A DNA stretch of 64,000 bases from DASSJT01 sp963715025 (GTDB lineage: Bacteria; Actinomycetota; Actinomycetes; Actinomycetales; Dermatophilaceae), in the NCBI GenBank assembly GCA_963715025.1, contig CAVQQQ010000003.1, positions 372,001-436,000 of the forward strand, in the 5' to 3' direction. Under the pieces are notes generated by a model, which had not been told where the DNA came from, did no database searches, and was given only the letters and a program-made list of their open reading frames with translations. The translations under genes and the position numbers were made by a program. The first letter of the stretch is position 1. Each line of letters opens with the position of its first letter. This document shows, in pieces, positions 17,592 through 27,284 of this stretch.

Positions 17592-19186
17592 TCAGAAGGT
17601 CTCGCGCGGTACGTAGAGCCCCCACACGTCACGCAGCGCGTGGGAGACCTCGCCGCCGGTGGCGCGGGCCCGCAGAGCGTCCTTCAGCGGGTAGAGGACG
17701 TTTTCGCTGCCGCTTGGCCGCCTCCCGCAGGGCATCGAGGGCGCGCTGGACCTCAGCGCTGTCGCGCTCGCCTGCGGAGGGCCGCGAGGCGCTCGCACTG
17801 GTCGACCTCGATCTGCGGGTCGACCCGCAGCGGCTCGTAGGGCTCCTCCTCATCGAGCGTGTACCGGTTGACGCCCACGATCGTGCGCTCGCCGTGGTCG
17901 ATCTCCAGCGCAACGCGGTAGGCCGAGCGCTCGATCTCCGACTTCTGGAAGCCCTGCTCGATTGCGGCCACGGCGCCGCCGCGGTCCTCCACGGCCTGGA
18001 TGAGGTCCATCGCAGCCGTCTCGAGGTCGTCGGTCATCGACTCCACGACATAGGACCCCGCGAACGGGTCGACGGTCTTGGCCACGTCGGTTTCGTAGGC
18101 GATGACCTGCTGGGTGCGCAGCGCGAGGCGGGCGGCCTTGGCCGTGGGAAGGGCAATGGCCTCGTCGTAGGAGTTGGTGTGCAACGACTGGGTGCCGCCG
18201 AGCACCGCGCCGAGCCCCTGCAGGGCGACTCGGACCAGGTTGACCTCGGGCTGCTGGGCGGTCAGCTGCACACCGGCCGTCTGGGTGTGGAAGCGCAGCA
18301 TCTGGGACTTCGGGTTCTTCGCACCGAACTCCTCCTTCATGATCCGGGCCCAGATTCGGCGCGCGGCGCGGAACTTGGCCACCTCCTCCAGCAGGGTGGT
18401 GCGCGCAACGAAGAAGAAGGAGAGCCGCGGCCCGAAGTCGTCAACGCCGAGCCCGGCGGCGCTGGCGGCGCGCACGTACTCCTTGGCGTTGGACAGCGTG
18501 AAGGCGATCTCCTGCGCCGGCGTCGCCCCTGCCTCGGCCATGTGGTAGCCCGAGATCGAGATGGTGTTCCAGCGCGGCATCTCCTTGGCGCAGTAGGCGA
18601 AGATGTCGCTGATCAGCCGGAGGGACTCCTTGGGCGGGTAGATGTAGGTCCCCCGGGCGATGTACTCCTTGAGCACGTCGTTCTGGATCGTGCCGGTCAG
18701 CGCCGATCCGGCCACGCCCTGCTCCTCGGCCACGAGCTGGTACATGAGCAGCAGCGTCGAGGCTGGCGCATTGATGGTCATCGACGTCGAGATCCTGTCC
18801 AGCGGCAGATCGTCGAACAGCACTCGCATGTCGTCGATCGAGTCGATCGCCACGCCCACCTTGCCGACCTCGCCGTGGGCGATGACCTCGTCCGAGTCGT
18901 AGCCCATCTGAGTCGGCAGGTCGAAGGCGACCGACAGTCCGCCCGTGCCGTGGGCCACGAGCTCGTGGTAGCGCTGGTTGGACTCCTTGGCCGTCCCAAA
19001 GCCGGCATACTGCCGCATGGTCCACGGTCGGCCCGTGTACATCGTCGGATAGACCCCGCGGGTGAACGGGTAGCTGCCCGGCGCCCCCAGCTTCGCCTCC
19101 GGGTCGAACCCCGCCAGGCTCGACGAGTCGTAGACAGGCTCGATGGGCAGGTCGGACTCAGAGCGCGCGGGAGTTGCTTCGGGCAT
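17592..19186 (-). CDS. Acyl-CoA mutase large subunit (methylmalonyl-CoA mutase type), two apparent frameshifts
   Basis: B12-dependent mutase catalytic subunit, interconverting branched and linear acyl-CoAs. ATG at 19186. Family motifs: YPTMYTGRPWTMRQYAGF, SVAFDLPTQMGYDSD, ARGTYIYPP, NTISISGYHMAEAGA and GTQSLHTNSYDEA. The Tyr in RQYAGF and the Arg in ARGTYIYPP match residues that methylmalonyl-CoA mutase uses for the carboxylate, against Phe/Gln in isobutyryl-CoA mutase. The frame shifts at about 17774 and about 17715; removing one base at each restores a 530-residue protein ending RDVWGLYVPRETF. No B12-binding domain is present or adjacent, so it needs a separate small subunit. Confidence 0.87.
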
Positions 19187-19296
19187 GGCTGCGAGATTAG
19201 TGCTGCGGTATGCCGGGTGCTCGCCACCCGTGGCAAACCTCACCACAGCTGCCAGCCCAGGCGCGCGGAGGCGAGCGGGCCGCAGACGCCCTGGGG

Positions 19297-19776
19297 TCAG
19301 GCCGAGGACTCGCGAACCCGTTCCTCCCAGCGGCGGGCAACCCCGGTCATCTCCTCCATGAGGAACTCCAGGAAGTCGACCGACAGGGCGATCCGCGCGC
19401 CGGCGCGGCTCCGCGCGCCGCCTACGACCTCGACGCCGGTCGCGAGGGCCGCCTGGATCGGGCCGTAGATCCGCGCGCTGCTGATCAGGGTGTCGTGCCA
19501 CGCGTCGTCAGCGATGACGTAGACGTCGCGGCGGCTCCCCGGCTCGCGCTCGCGGTGGAGGAGCTGCACCTGCGCGAGGTAGCGCACGGCACCCGAGATC
19601 GAGGCCGGGCTGGCCTGGAGGGCCTCGGAGAGCTCGGCGGCGGTCATCCGGCCGTCCTCGTCGGCGAGGAGCGCGGCGAAGACGCGCGACGGCAGGCGTG
19701 CCATGCCGGCGTCGGTCAGCGCACTGCCGAACTTCTCGACGAAGGCGCGCACGGCGTCTGGGTCGCGGTCGGGCAC
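19297..19776 (-). CDS. GbsR/MarR-family transcriptional regulator
   Basis: 159 residues from GTG with GGAGGAGG upstream. A winged helix of the GbsR type is seen: LPSRVFAALLADEDGRMTAAEL, LQASPASISGAVRYL and a wing with REREPGSRRDVYVI. It is divergent from an ABC exporter operon; the 89-nt gap contains a perfect 18-bp palindrome, so it most likely represses the exporter and perhaps itself. The effector is unknown. Confidence 0.87.
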   Translation of the reverse strand: MPDRDPDAVRAFVEKFGSALTDAGMARLPSRVFAALLADEDGRMTAAELSEALQASPASISGAVRYLAQVQLLHREREPGSRRDVYVIADDAWHDTLISSARIYGPIQAALATGVEVVGGARSRAGARIALSVDFLEFLMEEMTGVARRWEERVRESSA

Positions 19777-19828
19777 GAGGCCTCCTCCCAGGGCGAGATC
19801 GGCTCCCTCTCGGCACTCACTTTATAGC

Positions 19829-19858
19829 ATTCAGTATTTACTGAATCTTGTGTATTGT
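19829..19858 (+). promoter_or_regulatory. ABC exporter promoter with palindromic operator
   Basis: ATTCAGTA-TT-TACTGAAT at 19829-19846 is a perfect palindrome. TTCAGT at 19830-19835 and TATTGT at 19853-19858 are spaced 17 nt, so the palindrome covers the -35. The transcript would begin at about the ATG at 19866, which lacks a ribosome-binding site, suggesting a leaderless message. The obvious ligand is the divergent GbsR/MarR protein. Confidence 0.6.
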
Positions 19859-19865
19859 CGAGAGC

Positions 19866-20786
19866 ATGAGTACCGCACTCTCCACGACCGCACTGCGCAA
19901 GTCCTTCGGCTCCACCATCGCCCTGGACGGCCTCGACCTGGAGGTCTCCACGGGTGAGATCCATGGCTTCCTCGGACCCAACGGGGCAGGCAAGACCACG
20001 ACCATTCGGATCCTGCTCGGCCTGCTCAGGGCCGACGGCGGAACGGCCACCCTGCTCGGCGGCGACCCGTGGCGTGACGCAGCGGTCCTGCACCGCCAGC
20101 TGGCCTACGTGCCCGGCGACGTCATGCTGTGGCCCAACCTCAGCGGCGGGGAAGTCATCGACCTGCTCGCTCGGCTGCGCGGCGGCATGGACGAGAGCCG
20201 CCTGGATGTGCTCCTCAAGAGGTTCGACCTCGACCCGACGAAGAAGACCCGGGCTTACTCCAAGGGGAACCGCCAGAAGGTCGCACTCGTCGCCGCCCTG
20301 GCGAGCGACGCCCCCCTGCTGATCCTCGACGAGCCCACTGCCGGCCTGGACCCGCTCATGGAGGAGATCTTCCGCGAGTGCGTCCGAGAGATCACCGACG
20401 ACGGCCGCACCATCCTGCTCTCGAGCCATATCCTCTCCGAGGTGGAGGCCCTCTGCGACCGCGTGACGATCATCCGGGAGGGCCGGGCCGTGCAGTCGGG
20501 TTCCCTCGCCGAGCTGCGCCACCTGACCCGCAGCACCGTGGCGGCCGAGGTCGCGCGGCCCGATGGCCTCATGGGGGCGCTTACCGCCCTCCCGGGGGTC
20601 CACGATGTCCACCTCGACGGTCCCCGCGTGCGGTGCTCGATCGAACCAACCGCGCTGGACGCGGTCATGGGCGAACTGCACGCCCGCGGCATCCGCAGCC
20701 TGACCAGCGCCCCGCCGTCACTCGAGGAGCTGTTCATGCACCTCTACCGGGCCGAGGGGCAGGCGCCGGTCGGAGCGTCACGATGA
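19866..20786 (+). CDS. ABC exporter ATP-binding protein
   Basis: 306 residues. Walker A GPNGAGKTT near 38, a Q-loop region with YVPGDVMLWPNLSGG, signature YSKGNRQKV (variant of LSGGQ), Walker B LLILDEPTAGLDP and switch His in LSSHILSEVE. A C-terminal domain of about 90 residues follows. This matches the drug/polyketide exporter ATPases that pair with a separate large permease. It is the first gene of a two-gene operon; the permease start overlaps its stop by ATGA. Confidence 0.92.
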   Translation: MSTALSTTALRKSFGSTIALDGLDLEVSTGEIHGFLGPNGAGKTTTIRILLGLLRADGGTATLLGGDPWRDAAVLHRQLAYVPGDVMLWPNLSGGEVIDLLARLRGGMDESRLDVLLKRFDLDPTKKTRAYSKGNRQKVALVAALASDAPLLILDEPTAGLDPLMEEIFRECVREITDDGRTILLSSHILSEVEALCDRVTIIREGRAVQSGSLAELRHLTRSTVAAEVARPDGLMGALTALPGVHDVHLDGPRVRCSIEPTALDAVMGELHARGIRSLTSAPPSLEELFMHLYRAEGQAPVGASR

Positions 20787-22381
20787 GTCCGTACGCCGGG
20801 ACGGGCACGATGCTGCGGCTCGCGCTGCGCCGGGACCGCGTGATGATCCCGCTGTGGGCGGTCATCCTCGCGGTCTCCGTCTCGAGCTCGGTCGCCGCCA
20901 CGAAAGGCCTGTACCCCAACGAGTTGGAGCGGGCGAAGGCGGTCCAACTGCTCAACGACTCGCCCGCGACCCTCTTCATGTACGGCCCGATCGACGACCC
21001 GAACAGTCTGGGGGCGATCGGCACGTTCAAGTTCCTCGCCATGGGCGCGCTCTTGGTGTCCCTCCTCGCCATGTTCGTGGTGCGGCGCCACACCCGCAGT
21101 GACGAGGAGATCGGCCGGCTCGAGCTGGTCACGGCTGGGGTGCTCGGCAAGCGGGCCACGCTCACCGCCGCTGCCATCGCGGGTGCGATCGCCGTGGTGG
21201 TGACCTGCCTCGCGACCGCCCTCGCGAACGTCGCGGTGGGCCTGCCCGTCGGCGGTTCGCTGGCCTTCGGCGCGGCGTGGGGCGGCACCGGCCTGTTCGT
21301 GGTCGCCCTCACCGCCCTGGTAGCCCAGCTGACGCAGAGCGCGCGAGCGTGCGCCGGCATCGTGGTGGCGGTGCTGGGCGCTTCCTACGTGCTGCGTGGT
21401 CTTGCCGACACGACCGACGGGGCCTGGCAGGCCTTCAACTGGATCTCACCACTCGGCTGGACCGTGGGGATGCACCCGTATGCCGGCAATCACTGGTGGG
21501 TGCTCGTCGCGCCGTTCCTGCTCGCACCCGTCGTCCTCCTGGTGGCCTACTCCTTCCAGGACCGGCGGGACCTGGGCGAGGGCGTCATCGCCACTCGCCC
21601 CGGCCCCGCACACGCACCCGCCTCGCTGTCATCGGTGTTCGGGCTGGCCTGGCGGCTCCAGCGCAGCATGCTTCTGGGCTGGGCGATCGGCATGGCCGTC
21701 CTCGGCCTGTTCGTGGGCTCGGTGGTGACCAACCTGGGCGACATCGTGAGCCCGGAGACCAAGCAGTTCCTCGAGAAGGTGGGCGGCACCGGCGCTCTGG
21801 AGGACGTCTTCATCTCGGTCGAGTTCGCATTCATGGCGATTGCCATCTCGGGCTACGCGATCGCGGCGCTCCTGCGGATGACCGGCGAGGAGGCCGAGGG
21901 TCGGGCCGAGCTGGTCCTCTCGACGGTTGAGTCGCGGCACCGGTGGTTCCTCAGCCATGCGCTCATCGCCGTGCTGGGCTCCGGCGGCCTCGCCCTGATT
22001 CTCGGGACGAGTGCTGGGCTCGCGGTCGGGGCCGCCAAGGGTGATGTCGCCGAAGGTATCGGCCACGTGGTGCCGGCCGCGCTGGCCCAAGTGCCCGCGG
22101 TCTGGGTGCTCGTCGCCGTCACGGCCGCCCTCTACGGCATCGCGCGCCGGCTCGGGGTCATCGGCTGGGCAGTTCTGGTGGCCTGCCTCCTGCTGGGCCA
22201 GCTCGGCGAGGTGCTGGGCCTTCCCCAGGTCGTCATGGACGTATCGCCCTTCGCGCACTCCCCCAAGGCGCCGGCGGAGCCCCTCACCGCGACACCGCTG
22301 CTGGTCCTGACGGCCATCGCGCTGGTCCTGTGTGCCTCGGGGCTTGGCGCCTTCCGCCGTCGCGACGTTGCCAGCACCTGA
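20783..22381 (+). CDS. ABC exporter permease (polyketide/antibiotic exporter type)
   Basis: 532 residues, about twelve membrane segments in two similar halves (MLRLALRRDRVMIPLWAV begins the first half, FGLAWRLQRSMLLGWAIG the second). This duplicated layout is typical of COG3559 exporters such as TnrB3, which move polyketide antibiotics or other lipophilic compounds. The substrate cannot be read from sequence. ATG overlaps the ATPase stop (ATGA). A convergent hairpin terminator follows the gene. Confidence 0.88.
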   Translation: MSPYAGTGTMLRLALRRDRVMIPLWAVILAVSVSSSVAATKGLYPNELERAKAVQLLNDSPATLFMYGPIDDPNSLGAIGTFKFLAMGALLVSLLAMFVVRRHTRSDEEIGRLELVTAGVLGKRATLTAAAIAGAIAVVVTCLATALANVAVGLPVGGSLAFGAAWGGTGLFVVALTALVAQLTQSARACAGIVVAVLGASYVLRGLADTTDGAWQAFNWISPLGWTVGMHPYAGNHWWVLVAPFLLAPVVLLVAYSFQDRRDLGEGVIATRPGPAHAPASLSSVFGLAWRLQRSMLLGWAIGMAVLGLFVGSVVTNLGDIVSPETKQFLEKVGGTGALEDVFISVEFAFMAIAISGYAIAALLRMTGEEAEGRAELVLSTVESRHRWFLSHALIAVLGSGGLALILGTSAGLAVGAAKGDVAEGIGHVVPAALAQVPAVWVLVAVTAALYGIARRLGVIGWAVLVACLLLGQLGEVLGLPQVVMDVSPFAHSPKAPAEPLTATPLLVLTAIALVLCASGLGAFRRRDVAST

Positions 22382-22403
22382 CCGTCTCCCGCCGCCGCCG
22401 GGT

Positions 22404-22442
22404 GAGGCAAACACGCCGAGAGCACTCCGGCGTGTTTGCCTC
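22404..22442. terminator. Bidirectional hairpin terminator
   Basis: GAGGCAAACACGCCG at 22404-22418 pairs perfectly with 22428-22442, loop 9 nt. It lies between the convergent ABC permease and manC genes. Because AAA and TTT are inside the stem, each transcript ends with a short U-containing arm, so it can work both ways. Confidence 0.75.
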
Positions 22443-22491
22443 GCGGGGTCTGGGAGTGTCGGGGGTCTGAGAGTTTTCGGGCAACAAGCCG

Positions 22492-23589
22492 CTAGGTGAG
22501 GTCTGAACGGCCGCGCTCCTTCAGCCTGTCGACAACCTTCTTGACGTCCTGTGCCCGGTCGCGCGTGGTGACGAGCACGGCGTCGGCCGTGTCGATGACG
22601 ACGACATCATGGACTCCGACTACGGCCACCGTGCGCCCGGAGCCTGCGACGACCAGGCCGGTCGCGTCGTGCGCAACCACGAGACTCGCATCACCGAGCA
22701 CGGTGAGCGCGGCGTCCTCCTGCTGTGGCAGCAGGGTGTCGAGAGACGCGAAGTCGCCCACGTCGTCCCAGCCGAACCGGCCAGGCACGACGGCCACGTG
22801 CCCAGCCCTGGCCGCCGGCTCGGCCACGGCGTGGTCGATGGCGATCTTCTCGAGTGTCGGCCAGACCTCGAGCAGACGGGACGGATCGCGGGCGATCTCG
22901 CGCAGCCCTGCCGCGAGCTCGGGGTGCCATTTCGCGAGCAGGTCCAGGAGGGTGGCCGCCCGGACGACGAACATGCCTGCGTTCCAGCGGAACTCGCCAG
23001 TGGCCAGGTATGCGGCCGCGCGCTCGGCGTCTGGCTTCTCCACGAACTCCCGGACTGCCCGCGCAGTGGGAAAGCCGTCGAGCGGCTCCCCCACGCGGAT
23101 GTAGCCGAAGCCCGTGGCGGGGTGCGTGGGCTCGATCCCGATCGTGACCAGAAGACCCGTCGCGGCAACATCAGCCGCCTCACGGACGCACGCCCGGAAG
23201 GTCTCCGGGTCGGTAATGACGTGGTCAGCCGCGAACGAGCCGAGGAGCGCCTCAGGGTCCTGGCGCTCGAGGAGTGCGGCAGCCAGGCCGATCGCGGCCA
23301 TCGAGTCTCGGGGCGAGGGCTCGGCGACCACGTTGCTACCGGAGAGGGCGGGCAGCTGCTCGCGCACAGCATCCTCGTGGGCGGCCCCGGTCACCACCAT
23401 CACGCGGGACCCGACCAGCGGCTCAAGCCGCGCGACCGTGGCCTGGAGCATCGACTCACCCGTACCCGTGAGGTCGTGCAGGAACTTCGGCGACGCGGCG
23501 CGCGAGAGGGGCCACAGCCGCGTCCCCGCTCCGCCCGCGGGGATGACGGCCCAGAGCCGATCGGGCGCGCCGGTGAGAGGGGAGGCCAT
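22492..23589 (-). CDS. manC: Mannose-1-phosphate guanylyltransferase
   Basis: 365 residues from ATG at 23589. Makes GDP-mannose from mannose-1-phosphate and GTP for glycan synthesis. N-terminal pyrophosphorylase motif AVIPAGGAGTRLWPLSR, then SPKFL, FVEKPD and FRWNAGMFV, which are standard for the family. Only the nucleotidyltransferase domain is present, without the isomerase domain of longer ManC/AlgA proteins, as is usual in actinobacteria. Divergent from sdhC. Confidence 0.92.
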   Translation of the reverse strand: MASPLTGAPDRLWAVIPAGGAGTRLWPLSRAASPKFLHDLTGTGESMLQATVARLEPLVGSRVMVVTGAAHEDAVREQLPALSGSNVVAEPSPRDSMAAIGLAAALLERQDPEALLGSFAADHVITDPETFRACVREAADVAATGLLVTIGIEPTHPATGFGYIRVGEPLDGFPTARAVREFVEKPDAERAAAYLATGEFRWNAGMFVVRAATLLDLLAKWHPELAAGLREIARDPSRLLEVWPTLEKIAIDHAVAEPAARAGHVAVVPGRFGWDDVGDFASLDTLLPQQEDAALTVLGDASLVVAHDATGLVVAGSGRTVAVVGVHDVVVIDTADAVLVTTRDRAQDVKKVVDRLKERGRSDLT

Positions 23590-23854
23590 GGGGAGGAACG
23601 GTAGGGCATGAGGACCCCGAACCCACCTCGGTCGCAAGCATTGACATCCGAGCCGCCCCATCACCGAGGCAGCCGCCGCCCGACCCGTCGAATTCCTCAC
23701 ACGAGCCGCGCCCGCGTCAACCGCGCTGTGGGCGGTCATAGAGTGGGGCCGACATGCGGACGTTCCGCCATCGCCCGCGGCTCTGAACCTTCCGCTGAGC
23801 CGGTGCCCCCTAGGCGGCCTCGTCCGGACACCGAGACAGTGAAAGGGACGCGCA

Positions 23855-24232
23855 GTGCCCCAGTCGCCCGCCGGCACGCTCTACCGTGGCCGCGAGGGAA
23901 TGTGGTCATGGGTCGCCCACCGCATCAGCGGCGTGCTGATCTTCCTCTTCCTCTTTGCCCACGTGCTCGACACCGCTCTCGTGCGCGTCTCGCCCGAGGC
24001 CTACAACACCGTGATGGGGACGTACAAGAACCCGATCGTGGGCCTCGGAGAGACCGGGCTGGTGGCCGCGGTGATCTTCCACGCCCTCAACGGCCTGCGG
24101 GTGATCGCGGTGGACTTCTGGTCCAAGGGCCCACGGCTGCAGCGGCAGATGTTCTGGGCCGTCATCGTCGGGTTCGTCGTGCTCTTCGCCCCCTTCGCCG
24201 TCCGCCACCTCGGCACCGTCTTCTCGCACTGA
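23855..24232 (+). CDS. sdhC: Succinate dehydrogenase cytochrome b556 subunit
   Basis: 125 residues from GTG with AAAGGGA 7 nt upstream. Three membrane helices; YRGREGMWSWVAHRISGVLIF and the heme-ligand type His in FLFAHVLDTAL mark SdhC. Membrane anchor of complex II, binding heme and menaquinone. First gene of sdhCDAB; the 265-nt region upstream, shared with manC, should contain the operon promoter, but I see no strong operator. Confidence 0.92.
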   Translation: MPQSPAGTLYRGREGMWSWVAHRISGVLIFLFLFAHVLDTALVRVSPEAYNTVMGTYKNPIVGLGETGLVAAVIFHALNGLRVIAVDFWSKGPRLQRQMFWAVIVGFVVLFAPFAVRHLGTVFSH

Positions 24233-24243
24233 AAGGGCCTCAG

Positions 24244-24699
24244 ATGAGTGCTACCGCCACGGGCGAGCAGGGCGTTGCCCCGACTCCCCGGTCGCCCTAC
24301 AAGAGGCGGGCCCGCACCCGCGGCAACTTCGAGCTCTGGTCGTGGGTCTTCATGCGCGGCTCGGGCGTGCTGCTGCTGTTCCTCGTGTTCGGCCACCTGT
24401 TCGTCAACCTGATGCTGGGCGAGGGCATCCACGCGATCGACTTCGCGTTCGTCGCCGGCAAGTGGTCCAGCCCGTTCTGGCAGACCTGGGACCTGCTGAT
24501 GCTGTGGCTCGCTGAGCTGCACGGGGTCAACGGTGTCCGCACGATCATCAATGACTACACCGAGCGGGACTCGACGCGGCTGGCGCTCAAGGGCCTGCTG
24601 TTCGCGAGCGCCCTCCTGGTCCTGGTCCTCGGCACGCTCGTCATCTTCACCTTCGACCCGTGCGCCGACCCCGCCTCGACCCTCACGCAGTGCAGATAA
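24244..24699 (+). CDS. sdhD: Succinate dehydrogenase hydrophobic membrane anchor subunit
   Basis: 151 residues, three membrane helices, with ELWSWVFMRGSGVLLLFLVFGH and ELHGVNGVRTIINDY, the helix that contributes heme and quinone contacts in SdhD. Starts 11 nt after sdhC. The C-terminus TFDPCADPASTLTQC is outside or at the membrane edge. Confidence 0.92.
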   Translation: MSATATGEQGVAPTPRSPYKRRARTRGNFELWSWVFMRGSGVLLLFLVFGHLFVNLMLGEGIHAIDFAFVAGKWSSPFWQTWDLLMLWLAELHGVNGVRTIINDYTERDSTRLALKGLLFASALLVLVLGTLVIFTFDPCADPASTLTQCR

Positions 24700-24710
24700 G
24701 GACGCCACAG

Positions 24711-26489
24711 ATGCAGACCCACAAGTACGACGTCGTCATCGTCGGAGCCGGTGGCGCCGGCATGCGCGCGGCCCTGGAGTCCTCCAAGCGCAGTCGGACC
24801 GCCGTCCTCACCAAGCTCTACCCGACGCGGTCCCACACCGGAGCGGCCCAGGGCGGCATGTGCGCCGCCCTTGCCAACGTCGAGGAGGACAACTGGGAGT
24901 GGCACACCTTCGACACGGTCAAGGGCGGCGACTACCTCGTCGACCAGGACGCTGCCGAGATCATGTGCCGCGAGGCCATCGACGCGGTCATCGACCTGGA
25001 GAAGATGGGCTTACCGTTCAACCGCACACCCGAGGGACGGATCGACCAGCGCCGCTTCGGGGGCCACACCCGCAACCATGGCGAGGCGGCGGTGCGACGG
25101 TCCTGCTTCGCCGCCGACCGCACCGGTCACATGATCCTCCAGACGCTGTACCAGAACTGTGTCAAGCAGGGTGTGGAGTTCTACAACGAGTTCTACGTCC
25201 TCGACCTGCTGCTCAACACGGGGCTTGACGGCATCGAGCGCGCGGCCGGCGTCGTGGCCTACGAGCTGGCCACCGGCGAGATCCATGTCTTCCAGGCCAA
25301 GTCCGTCGTCTTCGCCACGGGTGGCACGGGCAAGGTCTTCAAGACGACGTCCAACGCCCACACGCTCACCGGTGACGGCATGGGTGTCGCGTTCCGCCGG
25401 GGACTGCCCCTGGAGGACATGGAGTTCTTCCAGTTCCACCCGACCGGGCTCGCGGGCCTGGGCATCCTGCTGTCGGAGGCCGCGCGTGGCGAGGGCGGGA
25501 TCCTGCGCAACAGCGACGGCGAGCGGTTCATGGAGCGCTACGCGCCGACGATCAAGGATCTGGCGCCGCGCGACATGGTCGCCCGAGCCATGGCCAACGA
25601 GGTGCGCGAGGGCCGCGGCTGCGGCCCCAACAAGGACTATGTCCTGCTCGACCTGACCCACCTCGAGCCGGCCCACATTGACGCCAAGCTCCCGGATATC
25701 ACCGAGTTCGCGCGAACCTACCTCGGCGTCGAGCCCTACACCGAGCCGGTGCCGGTCTACCCGACCGCGCACTACGCGATGGGTGGCATACCGACCAACG
25801 TCGATGCGCAGGTCCTGGCCAACAACACCGATGTGGTTCCCGGGCTCTACGCCGCCGGGGAGGTGGCATGCGTGTCGGTCCACGGGGCCAACCGCCTGGG
25901 CACCAACTCGCTTCTCGACATCAACGTCTTCGGTCGCCGTGCCGGCATCGCGGCAGCGGAGTATGCCGCGCACGCCGAGTTCGTCGAGCTGCCCCCGGTG
26001 CCGGAGGCTTTCACGGTTCAGCTCGTCGAGGGCATCCGTGGGCGCAGCAGCGGCGAACGGGTCGCGGACCTGCGCAGGGCGCTTCAGGAGACCATGGACC
26101 GCAACGTCCAGGTCTTCCGCACCGAGGCCACCATGAAGGAGGCGCTCGGTGTCATCGAGGACCTCAAGGAGCGCTACGCCCACGTCGTCGTGCAGGACAA
26201 GGGCAAGCGCTACAACACCGACCTGCTCGAGGCCGTCGAGCTGGGGTTCCTGATCGAGCTGGCTGAGGTGATCACGCTGGGTGCGCTCGCCCGCAAGGAA
26301 TCGAGGGGCGGGCACTTCCGCGAGGACTACACCTCGCGCGACGACGTCAACTTCATGCGCCACACGATGGCCTATCGGGCGCCGGTCGACCCCCAGCAGA
26401 CCTCGGCGCCGACCTTCGCCACCGAGGTGCGCCTCGACTACAAGCCCGTGACTGTGACCCGCTACCAGCCGATGGAGCGCAAGTACTGA
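24711..26489 (+). CDS. sdhA: Succinate dehydrogenase flavoprotein subunit
   Basis: 592 residues. Oxidises succinate to fumarate in the TCA cycle. FAD-binding VIVGAGGAGMRAAL at 9-22, covalent-FAD His42 in TRSHTGAAQGGM, catalytic HPTGL, NSDGERFMERY, and the Arg/His substrate site in APRDMVARAM and PTAHYAMGG. C-terminal fumarate reductase domain intact. Starts 11 nt after sdhD and ends by overlapping the sdhB start (TGATG). Confidence 0.96.
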   Translation: MQTHKYDVVIVGAGGAGMRAALESSKRSRTAVLTKLYPTRSHTGAAQGGMCAALANVEEDNWEWHTFDTVKGGDYLVDQDAAEIMCREAIDAVIDLEKMGLPFNRTPEGRIDQRRFGGHTRNHGEAAVRRSCFAADRTGHMILQTLYQNCVKQGVEFYNEFYVLDLLLNTGLDGIERAAGVVAYELATGEIHVFQAKSVVFATGGTGKVFKTTSNAHTLTGDGMGVAFRRGLPLEDMEFFQFHPTGLAGLGILLSEAARGEGGILRNSDGERFMERYAPTIKDLAPRDMVARAMANEVREGRGCGPNKDYVLLDLTHLEPAHIDAKLPDITEFARTYLGVEPYTEPVPVYPTAHYAMGGIPTNVDAQVLANNTDVVPGLYAAGEVACVSVHGANRLGTNSLLDINVFGRRAGIAAAEYAAHAEFVELPPVPEAFTVQLVEGIRGRSSGERVADLRRALQETMDRNVQVFRTEATMKEALGVIEDLKERYAHVVVQDKGKRYNTDLLEAVELGFLIELAEVITLGALARKESRGGHFREDYTSRDDVNFMRHTMAYRAPVDPQQTSAPTFATEVRLDYKPVTVTRYQPMERKY

Positions 26490-27253
26490 TGACTGCCACC
26501 CCGGAGAAGACCACCGGCAGCGCCGCCCCTGCTGGCGAGGTGCCGAGGTTCACCGTCACCCTCAAGATCCTCCGCTTCGACCCCGAGGTCGACGAGGCAG
26601 CCCACTGGGAGAGCTATCAGGTCACAGCCCTTGCCACCGACCGCGTGCTCGACGCGCTGCACCAGATCAAGTGGGACCAGGACGGCTCGCTGTCGTTCCG
26701 ACGCTCGTGTGCCCACGGGATCTGCGGTTCCGACGCCATGCGCATCAATGGCCGCAACCGGCTCGCCTGCAAGACCCTGATCAAGGACGTCAACCCTGGC
26801 AAGCCGATCACCGTCGAGCCGATCAAGGGCCTTCCGGTCCACAAGGACCTGATCGTGGACATGGAGCCTTTCTTCGACGCCTACCGCGAAGTGATGCCCT
26901 TCCTCATCACCACGGGCAACGAACCGACCCGCGAGCGCATCCAGAGCCAGGCGGACCGCGAGCGCTTCGACGACACCACGAAGTGCATCCTGTGCGCCGC
27001 CTGCACGACGAGCTGCCCGGTCTTCTGGAACGACGGGCAGTACTTTGGGCCCGCGGCGATCGTCAACGCCCACCGCTTCATCTTCGACAGCCGCGACGAG
27101 GGCGCCGCACAGCGCCTCGAGATCCTCAACGACAAGGAAGGTGTCTGGCGCTGCCGCACGACCTTCAACTGCACCGACGCCTGCCCCCGAGGGATCGAGG
27201 TCACCAAGGCCATCCACGAGGTCAAGCGAGCCCTGCTCACCCACAAGGTCTGA
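26489..27253 (+). CDS. sdhB: Succinate dehydrogenase iron-sulfur subunit
   Basis: 254 residues. N-terminal [2Fe-2S] ligands in CAHGICGSDAM followed by RLAC, then CILCAACTTSCP and CTDACPRGI for the [4Fe-4S] and [3Fe-4S] clusters. Carries electrons from SdhA FAD to the quinone in the membrane anchor. The ATG shares its A with the sdhA stop codon. Confidence 0.96.
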   Translation: MTATPEKTTGSAAPAGEVPRFTVTLKILRFDPEVDEAAHWESYQVTALATDRVLDALHQIKWDQDGSLSFRRSCAHGICGSDAMRINGRNRLACKTLIKDVNPGKPITVEPIKGLPVHKDLIVDMEPFFDAYREVMPFLITTGNEPTRERIQSQADRERFDDTTKCILCAACTTSCPVFWNDGQYFGPAAIVNAHRFIFDSRDEGAAQRLEILNDKEGVWRCRTTFNCTDACPRGIEVTKAIHEVKRALLTHKV

Positions 27254-27284
27254 CCCGCCAGTCCTCATGGGAGGCCACGCCGAC

